Positions 1 to 10,700 of a stretch of DNA of 64,000 nucleotides are shown here, in pieces. The DNA lies in assembly GCA_949128115.1 (NCBI GenBank), contig OX421967.1, positions 60,834,855 to 60,898,854 on the forward strand. The letters are read 5' to 3'. The stretch's first letter is position 1; every line of letters starts with the position of its first letter. This DNA is from Anaspis maculata. Taxonomy: Eukaryota; Arthropoda; Insecta; Coleoptera; Scraptiidae. Below the pieces are notes generated by a model, which made no database searches, was not told the origin of the DNA, and was given only the letters and a program-made list of their open reading frames with translations. The position numbers and the translations under genes were made by a program.

Positions 1-2544
1 TAGGCTCGCTTCGCTCTCAGCAGTAATGATGCATTTACCGTCGAAAGTATGTAGACGTACAAAAGTCGAAATTGAAAAATGAGCTTCACTTGGTTAAGTA
101 ACACTGATTTTTTCACTCGTTGTTTGATTGGATAAGTGATTGTGGAATTTTTCTTTCAAAGCTTTTCTTCATTTTTCCGCGGAGTAGGTAATGGATCACT
201 TCCCGCCCTTCTTACATGACATTTAATGTATCAGTTACCCTAGCGGTTGTGAGTAATAGTATGTCACATGAAGAGACGGGAAATGCATGATTACTTCAAG
301 TTTCTGTAGGCTCTTTTTGCTCTCAGCAGTAATGATGCATTTACCGTCGAAAGTATGTAGGCGTTCAAAAGTTGAAATTAAAAAATGAGTTTCACTTGGT
401 TCAGGTGATACTGATTTTAACACTCGCTGTTTGGTTGGGTGAAATATTTTGAAATTTTGCTTATAAGGTTGATTTTTTTCCCGCGGAGTAGGTAATAAGT
501 CACTTCTCGCCCTCCTTACATGGCATTCAATGAATCACTTACCCTAGCAGTTGTAAGTAATAGTATATCACCTAATAAGACGGGAATTGCATATTCACTT
601 CAAGTTCCTGTAGGCTCTCTTTGGCTTCAGCAGTAATGATGCATTTACCGTCAAAAGTATGTAGGCGTACTTTAAAATTTAAAAATTAAAAATAAGTTTC
701 ACTTGGTTCAGGTAATACTAATTTTATCACTTGTTGTTTGGTTGGGTGAAATATTTTGAAATTTTGCTCATAAGGTTAATTTTTTACCCGCGGAGTAGGT
801 AATGAGTCACTTCCCGCCCTCCTTACCTGACATTTAATGGTATATCACATAACGAGACGGGAAATGCATAATTACTTCAAGTTTCTGTAGGCTCTCTTTG
901 CTCTTAGCAGTAATGATGCATTTACCGTCGAAAGTATGTAGGCGTACGAAAGTGAAATTCAAAAATAAGATTCACTTGGTTGGGTAATACTCATTTTATC
1001 ACTCGTTGTTTGGTTGTATGAATGATTGTGAAATTTTTCTCCCAAAACTATTCTACAGTTTCCCGCGGAGTAGGTATTGAGTCACTTCCCGCCCTTCTTG
1101 CATGGCATTCAATGAAACAGTTACCCTAGCGGTTGTGAGTAATAGTATATCACATAACGAGACGGGAAATGCATCAATACTTCAATTTTCAGTAGGCTCT
1201 CTTTGCTCTCAGCAGTAATGATGCATTTACCGTCGAAAGTATGTAGGCGTACAAAAGTAAAATTCAAAAGTGAGTTTCACTTGGTTCAGATAATACTGAT
1301 TTTATCACTCGCTGTTCGGTGGTGTGAAATATTTTGGAATTTTGCTTATGAGGTTAATTTTTTTTCCCGCGGAGTAGGTAATGGGTCACTTCCCACCCTC
1401 CTCACATGGCACACAATGGATCGGTACCCTAGCGGTTGTAAGTGATAGTATATCACATACCGAGCCGGGAAGTGCATTATTACTTCAAGCTTCTGTAGGC
1501 TCTCTCTGCTCTCAGCAGTAATGATGCATTTACCGTCGAAAGTATACATACTATTTCACTCAAAACCACATACATTTAGTATTACTCAGAGGCGTTCAGA
1601 CTAAAGCTACAATCTTTTAATTCTCCAGCAGAAAAGATAATAAGCCACTTCCCGCCCTCTTTCATGGTATGTAACGAATCAATTACCATAGTGATTTTGT
1701 GGGTTATAGTATATTACATATCGACACAAGAAATGCATAATTACTTGAGGTTGAGGCTGTCTTCGTCTTCAGCAGTAATGATGCATTTACCGTCGAGAGT
1801 ATACATGGTATTTAAACTCAAAACCGTATACCTAGCTTACAGGATCATTTAAAGGCGTTCAAACTGAAGCTACAATTTCTTCATTGTCCCGCGAAGTAGG
1901 TAGGTAATTTGTCAATCACCGCCCTCTTACATGGTAGGTAATGGAACAATTATCATAGTTATTTGGCGAGATAATAGTTTATTACATACCGAGACAAGAA
2001 ATGCATCATTACTGAAGGCTCTCTTTGACTTCAGCAGTAATGATATATTTACCGTCGAGAGTATGTATTCACTAACAAATCTGTACCAAGTATACAGGAT
2101 TACATACAGGCGTTCAAACCAGAGCTACAGTTTCTCCATTTTTTCCGCGGAGTAGGTAATGAGCCATTTCCCGCTCTCTTACATGGTGTGAAATGAATCA
2201 ATAACTCTAGTGATTTTGTGATACAGTATATTACTTACCGAGACAAAAAATGCATCACTACTGTAGGCTATCTTCGCCCTCAGCAGTAATGATGCATTTA
2301 CCGTCTAGAGTATACATACTATTTCACTCAAAACCGTATACCTAGCTTACAGAATAACTTATGGGCGCTTAAACTAAAGCTACAACTCATTTATTTTTCC
2401 GCGGAGTAGGTGATAAGCCACTTCCCGTCCTCTTACATGGTATGTAATGAATCAATTACCATAGTGGTTTAAGTCATAGTATATCAAATACCGAGACAGA
2501 AAATGCATAATTATTCCAAGCTGCTGGAGGCTGTCTTCGCCTTC

Positions 2545-2630
2545 AGCAGTAATGATGCATTTACCGTCGACCCCTGGAGGCTCTTTCAGCTCTAAGCAGT
2601 AATGATGCATTTACCGTCGAAAATATGTAT
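2545..2630. repeat. 54-base internal duplication that defines the younger satellite subfamily
   Basis: The block GCAGTAATGATGCATTTACC appears twice, about 54 bases apart, separated by sequence containing GACCCCTGGAGGCTC. From here to about 5100 most units carry this doubled block, while units to the left do not. It marks a subfamily switch inside the array. Confidence 0.8.
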
Positions 2631-3001
2631 ACTATTTCACTCGCAACCACACACCTAGCTCACAGGATCACTTACAGGCGTTCAGACTGAAGCTATCCTT
2701 TCTTCATTTTACCGCGGCGTAGGTAATGAGTCACTTTCCGCTTTCTAGCTAGGTATATAATGAATCAATTACCATAGTGGTTCAAGTCATAGCATATCAC
2801 ATACAGAGACGGAAAATGCATCATTATTTCAAGCTGCTGAAGGCTGTTTCAGCCCTCAGCAGTAATGATACATTTACCGTCGAAAGTACACTATTTCACT
2901 CGCAACCATACAACTAGCTCACAGGATCACTTACAGGCGTTCAAACTGAAGCTACTTTTTCTTTAATTTGCCGCGGAGTAGGTAATGATTCACTTTCAGC
3001 T

Positions 3002-3081
3002 CTCTAACTAGGTAGCGGGCTCTAAGTAGGTAGGTGGGTAGGTAGGTAGGTAGGTAAGTAGGTAGGTAGGTAGGTAGGTAG
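3002..3081. repeat. (AGGT)n simple repeat inside a satellite unit
   Basis: A run of GTAG/AGGT tetranucleotides with a few substitutions replaces the usual spacer of one satellite unit. It looks like local slippage from the AGGTAGGTA seed that other units contain. Confidence 0.9.
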
Positions 3082-5631
3082 TGGTTTAAGTCATAGGATA
3101 TCACATACCAAGACGGAAAATGTATCATTATCTTCAGCTGCTGGAGGCTATCGTTGCCCTCAGCAGTAATGATGCATTTACCGTCGACCCCTGGAGGCTC
3201 TCTCAGCTCTCAGCAGTAATTATGCATTTACCGTCGAAAGTATGTACACTATTTTACTCGCAACCATACACCTAGCTCACTGGATCACTTACAGGCGTTC
3301 AGACTGAAGCTACCCTTTCTTCATTTTACCGCGGAGTAGGTAATGAGTCACTTTCCGCTCTCTAACCAGGTATGTAATGAATCAATTACCATAGTGGTTC
3401 AAGTCATATCACACACCGAGACGGAAAATGCATCATTATTTCAAGCTACTGGAGGCTGTCTTTGCCCTCAGCGGTAATGATGCATTCACCATCGACCCCT
3501 GGAGGTTCTTCCAGCTCTCAACAGTAATGATGCATTCACCGTCGAAAGTATGTATACTATTTTCACTCGTAACCATACAACTAGCCCACAGGATTACTCA
3601 CAGGCATTCGGACTGAAGCTACCCTTTCTTCATTTTACCGCGGAGTAGGTAATGAGTCACTTTCCGCTCTCTAACCAGCTATGTAATGAATCATTCACCA
3701 TAGTGGTTTGAGTCATAGTATATCACATACCGAGACGGAAAATGCATCATTATTTCAAGCAACTTGAGGCTGTTTTTGCTCTGAGCACTAATGATACATT
3801 TACCGTCGATCCCTGGAGGCTCTCTTAGCTCTCAGCGGTAATGATGCATTTACAGTCAAAAGTATGTATACTATTTCCACTCGTAACCATACAACTAGCC
3901 CACATGATTACTCACAGGCATTCGGACTGAAGCTACCCTTTCTTCATTTTGCCGCGGAGTAGGGAATGAGTCACTTTCCGCTCTCTAACTAGGTATGTAA
4001 TGAATCAATTACCAAAGTGGTTTAAGTCATAGCATATCACATACCGAGACGGAAAATGCATCATTGTTGCAAACTGCTGGAGGCTGTTTTTGCCTTCGGC
4101 AGTAATGATGCATTTACCGTCGACCCCTGGAGGCTCTCTCAGCTCTCAGCAGTAATGATGCATTTACCTTCGAAAGTATGTATACTATTCCACTCGCAAC
4201 CATACACCTAGCTCACAGGATTACTCACAGGCGTTCGGACTAAAGCTACCCTTTCTTCATACTACCGCGGAGTAGGTAATGAGTCACTTTCCGATCTCTA
4301 TTTAGGTATGTAATGAATCAATTACCATAGTGGTTTAAGTCATAGGATATCACATACCGAGACGGCAAATGCATCATTATTGCAAGCTGCTGGAGGTTGT
4401 TTTTACCCTCAGCAGTGAAAATTCATTCACCGTCGACCCCTGGAGGCTCTCTTAGATCTCAGCGGTAATGATGCAATTACCGTCGAAAGTATGTATGAGT
4501 ATTTCACTCGCAACAATGCACCTAGCTCACGGGATCACTAACAGGCGTTCAGACTAAAGCTACTCTTTCTTTATTTTACCGCGAAGTAGGTAATGAATCA
4601 CTTTCCGCTCTCTAACTAGGTATGTAATGAATCAATTACCATAGTGATTCAAGTAATAGTATATCACATACCGAGACGGAAATTGCATAATTATCTCAAG
4701 CTGCTGGAGGCTATCTTTCCCCTCAGCAGTAATGATGCATTTACCGTCGACCTCTGGAGGCTCTCTCAGCTCTTAGCAGTAATGATGCATTCACAGTTAA
4801 GAGCACGTATACTATTTCACTTGCAACCATACATCTAGCTCACAGGATCACTTACAGGCGTTCAGACTGAAGCTACCTTTTCTCCATTTTACCGCGGAGT
4901 AGGTAATGTGTCACTTTCCGCTTTCTAACTAGGTATATAATGAATCAATCACAATAGTGGTTTGAGTAATAGTATATCACATACCAAGACAGAAAATGCA
5001 TCATTATTTTAAGCTGTTGGAGGCTGTCTTTGCCCTCAGCAGTAATGATGCATTCACCGTCGACCCCTGGAGGTTCTCTTGGCTCTCAGCAGTAATGATG
5101 CGTTTACCGTCGAAAGTATGTATACTATTTCACTCGCAGCCATACATCTAGCTCACAGGATTACTTACAGGCGTTCAGACTAAAGCTACCCTGTCTTCAT
5201 TTTCCCGCGGAGTAGATAATGAGTCACTTTTCGCTCTCTAACTAGGTATGTAATGAACCAATTACCATAGTGGTTCAAGTCATAGTTTATAACATACCGA
5301 GACGGAAAATGTATCATTATTTCAAGCTGCTGGAGGCTGTTTTCGCCCTCAGCAGTGATGATGCATTTACCGTCGAAAGTATGTATACTATTTCACTCGC
5401 AACCATACACCTAGCTGACAGGATTACTTACAGAAAGCTACCCTTTCTTCATTTTACCGCGGAGTAGGTATTGAGTCACTTTTCGCCCTCCCACATGGTT
5501 TGTAATGAATTATTCACTATAGTGAGTGAATCTTTTCAAAGTTATAGTTGAACATAAGGGCATCAATTTAAAAGTAAAAGTGCAAAGCATTCTGATACAT
5601 CCCGTATTTCAATTCTTTGTGACATGAATAA

Positions 5632-5703
5632 CTAGTTAAGAAAGTAACAAGGGACGCTACTTTTTTTAAATTGGTTGGCCTTGACGGCTTGCTCTTCAGC
5701 CCT
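5632..5703 (-). CDS. Small gene, terminal coding exon
   Basis: 72 bases with 23 sense codons and TAG. The acceptor is GGGCAGTACAG before AGG. The preceding exon ends in phase 0 and this exon starts in phase 0. The peptide begins RAEEQAVKANQF. A longer reading from a nearby upstream AG opens another frame, but that frame needs a less consistent junction. Confidence 0.55.
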   Translation of the reverse strand, partial: RAEEQAVKANQFKKSSVPCYFLN

Positions 5704-6800
5704 CTGTACTGCCCAAACGCTACTACAGAGTTTGATAATGATTTCCGAATATCGTTTCTCACAATTTTTTAATTATTTTGGAAATTACTCACCTGTGGCA
5801 ATAGAGTCTTGAACTTTTTGCCCTCATACTTGCTGATTGATCCGCAGCTCGTGAGGATTCCACTGAACTGTTCGTCTATGGCCTTCTCCTTCTGGATGTT
5901 CTTGTTGTTCTCTTGAATACTAATTCACAAGGTATTACACAGGGTGATTCACCAATCAACTATTAGCATTCAGCTTTCTGAGATTTGAATTGTTTTAAAA
6001 TATAAAAAAAAGAATAAAAAGTGCAAGAGCATTTTTTTTTTGAAAATCATTGCAAATAAGATTTCCATTACGAAGCATCCAAGGCCGCAAGAGGCAATCA
6101 AAGCATTTATTACATCAATGTTTATCTTATCGCACAAATCTCAAAAATTGTAGTCTTTTTGTTTTAATGCTGGGGCACTTCAGAGTTACGTCACACCGAT
6201 TTTTTTTTGCTATTGAAATTTGAAAACAAGCTGCAATTACACACTTGGCTAATTGAACGGCAATTAAGCAAACTTTGCGACAATTAAACAGCGTTTTGTT
6301 TTTCCCGTTTGCGAAAAAGGCAGTGGCGTACTCACTTTAAACTGTAACGGCTTCCCCTGGAAAAAAAATCAAAAACTAAAACATCTAATCACTTGTCTTT
6401 TAAAGTGCTTGTTTACAGCAATTTTTTTTTGAATTTTTTTTCCAAGAACTTACCCTACTGTGTCCATGCTAAAGGGTATATTCACTGCTTCTGCAGAGCT
6501 AACGACCCATCCTGCAGCACAATAACAAAAGGTGAAGAAAACTCATAGGCAACGCTATACTTTAAACAACAATATAAAGTTAAAGGTTACCAGGTTAATG
6601 GGAACAAAATATGCCTACACTTACCGGTTTGTATCCCCTTAAAAAAAATTTCACTTGTACCTCCTCTGTGTTCCACACTACTGAGCTGTGGTACCGAACT
6701 GTTTGCACAATAAATCCCTCTCCACCGGGCGGGTAAAATTAGCCTTAACAACTGATTTTTATTAGCCGATAAATAGGTAGACGTCGCGTTTTTGTACAAG
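5632..6800 (-). CDS. Small multi-exon gene, unrecognised product of ~77 residues
   Basis: I do not recognise this family. The model was assembled from splice signals and phase: coding exons 5632-5703, 5793-5919, 6336-6356 and 6454-6511, preceded by a leader exon ending at 6625. The donors are GTGAGT or GTAAGT. The acceptors are TTCCAG for the microexon, TGCAG, TTAG and TACAG. All phases agree and the frame ends in a TAG at 5634-5632. The first in-frame ATG lies in the exon at 6454-6511, giving about 77 residues: a hydrophilic, Lys/Glu-rich central stretch (EKAIDEQF, KYEGKKFK) and a C-terminus ending CYFLN. The leader exon is open in the same frame but has no ATG after an upstream TAA, so I treat it as 5' UTR. 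A small cytosolic protein is likely. Homology searching could extend or overturn the start. Confidence 0.6.
5793..5919 (-). CDS. Small gene, 127-base coding exon
   Basis: Bounded by TTAG at the 5' side and a strong GTGAGT donor. One base completes the preceding codon, followed by 42 codons. The peptide includes QKEKAIDEQFSGIL and KYEGKKFKTLLPQ. This is the best-supported exon of the gene. Confidence 0.65.
6336..6356 (-). CDS. 21-base microexon of the small gene
   Basis: The sequence lies between a long T-rich tract with CCAG and a GTGAGT donor. Its length is divisible by three, so inclusion or skipping leaves the frame intact; included, it adds seven residues around GSRYSL. Both splice sites are near consensus, which is unusual by chance over so short a span. 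Confidence 0.5.
6454..6511 (-). CDS. Small gene, exon with the probable start codon
   Basis: 58 bases with a TGCAG acceptor and GTAAGT donor, in phase with both neighbours. The first in-frame ATG (read as MDTVG) is near the 3' end of this exon. Codons upstream of it are open through the junction with the leader exon. Confidence 0.55.
6625..6800 (-). other. Probable 5' leader exon of the small gene
   Basis: Ends in a GTAAGT donor at 6624. The frame that joins the next exon is open for 58 codons but has no ATG; it opens with TTG after a TAA. It is best treated as non-coding unless transcript data show a non-AUG start. Confidence 0.4.
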
Positions 6801-7740
6801 TACGTTTAGCACTTATCTTTTGCGATATACACCTCTAATTAATATCGTTATATTGCCCGACTGATAGGCGAAAACAAAAAAAGACGCGAGATAAAACTTA
6901 AGGGACGATAGGCAGAGGCTAATGAGTAGGCTGTGCGTGCGGAAAACTTTTGAATCATAGCTGGCTTTGTTGCCGGGATACGAGGAAGTTGCAAGTGAAG
7001 AGCTCTAAAGAAATGTTCGATTTCCATGGAAACGCATCCAAGGTTTTCGAACCGTGCGTTGCGAAATGTGCATAAGAAGGCTGTGCAATTCAGTGGCGTG
7101 CTCCCCCCTCCCCCTCGCCCCTTATCCTATCAACCGTGAATTTATTATAGTAAACGTAGTAAACAATACTGCATACTTGAATAAATCCAGCGTTATGTGT
7201 GAATTTTTTCAAAATCTTTTTATTTAATGAAATTAATTTTTTTAAGAAACCTATTTTTTGGCTCAATACAGATCACGTCGACGACGAACAAAAGAATGTT
7301 AAACTAACATCTTATCATCAAGAATAGCTATTTTGATTACTCAGCCATGCCTGAATCATAATGCAGATTAAAATGCAATTTTTGCCGGGATGTAGGTACC
7401 TACTCTTACTCTACTGTGCATAATTTCGTATAAAAATTTAGTAAAAAAAAGTCTTGGTACGAGTACCTACATTGGTACATTATCTAGATTGGAAATGATG
7501 AAAATTTTCAAAGTTGAAAAGTCTCGAAGTTTTCAAGGACTTTTCAATGTTTGTACACAAAGAGCGCGTCGCGCTTTCACATTTAAAAATAGTTTTAGAT
7601 GCCAAATAAGTGTGTTTTGGGCAAATGCCAGCATTTTGGTATTGCTGTTCGGAGTCGGTGCAAATTCAGGGTTGGATTCAACTATATGATTTGAGGTCGT
7701 GACGGCCGAATTGGAGGGGTCAAGCCGCCGGGGGACCTCT
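6801..7740. other. Unique spacer without recognised features
   Basis: AT-rich, non-repetitive sequence between the small gene and the first GACTTC array. I see no convincing exon, RNA gene or transposon end here. The short open frames have no splice or homology support. Confidence 0.6.
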
Positions 7741-10700
7741 TTCCTTCAAGTTCGAGGACCTCAACGGAAATTGAATTTTTCAAGGGGAACTCTGGGAAAA
7801 TATGGACTCCAACACGAAATCCTTGATTTCTTTTCCAAAATTTCGACTTCTAGCGGAACTTCTACATCGAAATTTTGACTTCAAACACAAAATTTCGACT
7901 TTGACACAAAAACTTCGATTTCAAACAAGTAAACTTCAACTTTCATCTCAAAATTTTGACTTCATACATGAGAAGTCTCACGGAATTCCGAGCGGAATTT
8001 TGACTTCAACACGGAATCCTTGATTTGTATTTTAAAATTTCGACGTCTAACGTAACTTTCACTTCACAATTTTGACTTAAAATACGAAATTTTGACTTTA
8101 GACACAAAAATTTTGCCTTCAAACAAGAAAACTCAAACTTCCATCCCGAAATTTTGACTTCAAACAAGAAAAGTCACACAAAATGTCGACTTCAACACAA
8201 AATCCTTGATTTCTATTTAAGAATTTTGACGTCCAACGTAACTTTCACTTCGAAATTTTGACTTCAAATACGAAATTTTGACTTTAGACACAAAAACTTC
8301 GCCTCCAAACAAGAAGACCTCAACTTTCATCTCGAAATTATGACTTCATACATAAGAAGTCACAAAATTCCTACTCAATCACGAAATCTTTGAATTCTAT
8401 ATTAAAATTTTGACGTCTAACAAAACATCTCCTTTGAAATTTTGACTTCAAATACGAAATTTTGACTTCAGACACAAAAACTTTGCCTTTAAACAAGAAA
8501 AGTTCAACATTCACCTTAAAATTATGACTTCATACATAAGAAGTCACAAAATCTCGACTTCAACACGCGGGTTTTGGTTTCATTTTCAAAATTTCGACTT
8601 CCAACGAAACTTCCACATCGACATTTTGACTTCAATACGGAATTTTGACTTTAGACACAAAAACTTTGCCTTCAAACAAGAAAACTTCAACTTTCATCTC
8701 AAAATTTCGACCTAATACTTGAGAAGTCACACGGAATTCCGACCTCAACACGGAATCCTTGATTTCTATTCCAAAATTTCGACGTCTAACGTAACTTCCA
8801 CTTCAAAATTTTGACTTCGAATACGAAATTGTGACTTTAGACACAGACACTTTGGCGTCAAACAAGAAAATTCCAACTCTCATCTCGAAATTATGACTTC
8901 ATACATAAAAAGTCACAAAATTCCGACTTCAATACGCAGTCTTTGGTTTTAATTTCAAAATTTCGACTTATAAGATCTCTAACGAAACTTCTACATCGAA
9001 ATTTTGACTTCAAATACGAAGTTTTGACTTCAGACACAGAAACTTCGCCTTTAAACAAGAAAATTTCAACTTCCATCTCAAAATTATGACTTCATACATG
9101 AAAAGTCACAAAATTTCTACTCAATCACGAAATCTTTGACTTTTATATTGAAATTTTGACGTCTAACAAAACATCTACTTCAAAATTTTGACTTCAAATA
9201 CGAAATTTTGACTTTAGACACAAAAACTTTGCCTTTGAACAAGAAGAGCTCAACTTTCATCTCAAAATTATGACTTCATACGTAAAAAGTCACAAAATAT
9301 CGACTTCAACACGCAATCTTTGGTTCCAATTTCAATATTTCGACTCCCAACGAAGCTTCCACATTGAAATTTTGACTTCAAATACGGAATTTTGACTTTA
9401 GGTACAGAAACTTTGACTTCAAACAAGAAAACCTCAACTTTCATTCAAAAATGTTGACTTCATACACAAAAGGTCACACGAAATTCCGACTTCAACACAA
9501 AATTCTCGATTTCAATTTTAAAACCCGGACTTCTAACGAATCTTCTACATCGAAATTTTGACTTCAAACAGGAAATTTCGACTCAAGACTCACAAACTCC
9601 GCCTTTAAACAAGAAAACTTCAACTTTCATCTCAAAATTTTGACTTCATACATGAGAAGTCACACGGAATTCCGACCTCAACACGGAATCCTTGATTTCT
9701 ATTTTGAAATTTCGACGTCTAACGTAACTTTCACTCCAAAATTTTGACTTCGAATACGAAATTTTGACTTTAGACACAGACACTTCGCCTTCAAACAAAA
9801 AAATTCCAACTCTCATCTCGAAATTATGACTTCATACATAAAAAGTCACAAAATTCCGACTTAAATACGCAGTCCTTGGTTTTAATTTCACAATTTCGAC
9901 TTGTAAGACTTCTAACGAAACTTCTACATCGAAATTTTGATTTCAAATACGAAATTTGGACTTTTGACGCATAAACTTTGCCTTTAAACAGGAGAACTTC
10001 GACTTTCATCTCGAAATTATGACTTCATACATAAAAAGTCACACAAAATGTCAACTTCAACACAAAATCCTTGATTTCTATTCAAGAATTTCGACGTCTA
10101 ACGTAACTTTCACTTTGAAATTTTGACTTCAAATACGAAATTTTGACTTTAGACACAGAAACTTTGCCTATAAACAAGAAAACTTCAAGTTCCATCTCGA
10201 AATTTTGACTTCATACATGAAGAGTCACACAAAATTTCGACTTCAACACAAAATCCTTGATTTCTTTTCCAAAATTTTGACTTCCACCGGAACTTCTTAG
10301 TCAAAATTATGACTTCAAACACAAAATTATGACTCAAGACACAAAAACTTCGCCTTCAAACAAGAAAACTTCAACTATCATCTGGAAATCATGACTTCAA
10401 ATATACAAAGTCACAAAATTTCTACTTCAACAAGGAAAATTTGACATCTATATTTAAATTTTGACGTCTAAGAAAGCATGCACTTTGAAATTTTGACTTC
10501 AAATACGAAATTTTGACTTTAGACACAAAAACTTTGCCTTTAAACAAGCAAACGTCAGCTTCCATCTCGAAAACTTGACTTCATACATGAAAAGTCACGA
10601 AATTCCGACCTCAATACGAAATCCTTGATTTCTATCTTGAAATTTCGACGTATAACAAATTTTCTACATCTCAATTTTGACTTCAGACACAGAAACTTCG

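Larger units (their letters stand above)
1..5530. repeat. Tandem satellite array, ~255-315-base units with internal dyad
   Basis: About 18-19 head-to-tail units. Each carries three conserved blocks: CCCGCGGAGTAGGTAATGAG, a block around GACGGAAAATGCATCATTA, and GCAGTAATGATGCATTTACC followed by GTCGAAAGTATGTA. The last block recurs near 20, 325, 632, 903, 1210, 1515, 1769, 2031, 2282, 2543 and onward. The second and third blocks are imperfect reverse complements, so each unit can fold. Units before about 2500 usually hold one copy of the third block; later units mostly hold two, about 54 bases apart. There is no long open frame and no transposase-like sequence. Satellite DNA is the simplest reading. 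Confidence 0.93.

Noticed and set aside
1..5530. CRISPR-like array
   Set aside because: Units are 255-315 bases with conserved blocks spread through the unit and drifting, not unique, spacers; the context is eukaryotic.
6587..6799. N-terminal mitochondrial-targeting-like peptide in the small gene's first exon
   Set aside because: The frame opens with TTG and has no ATG after an upstream stop, so translation from here is unsupported, although the segment is Arg-rich.
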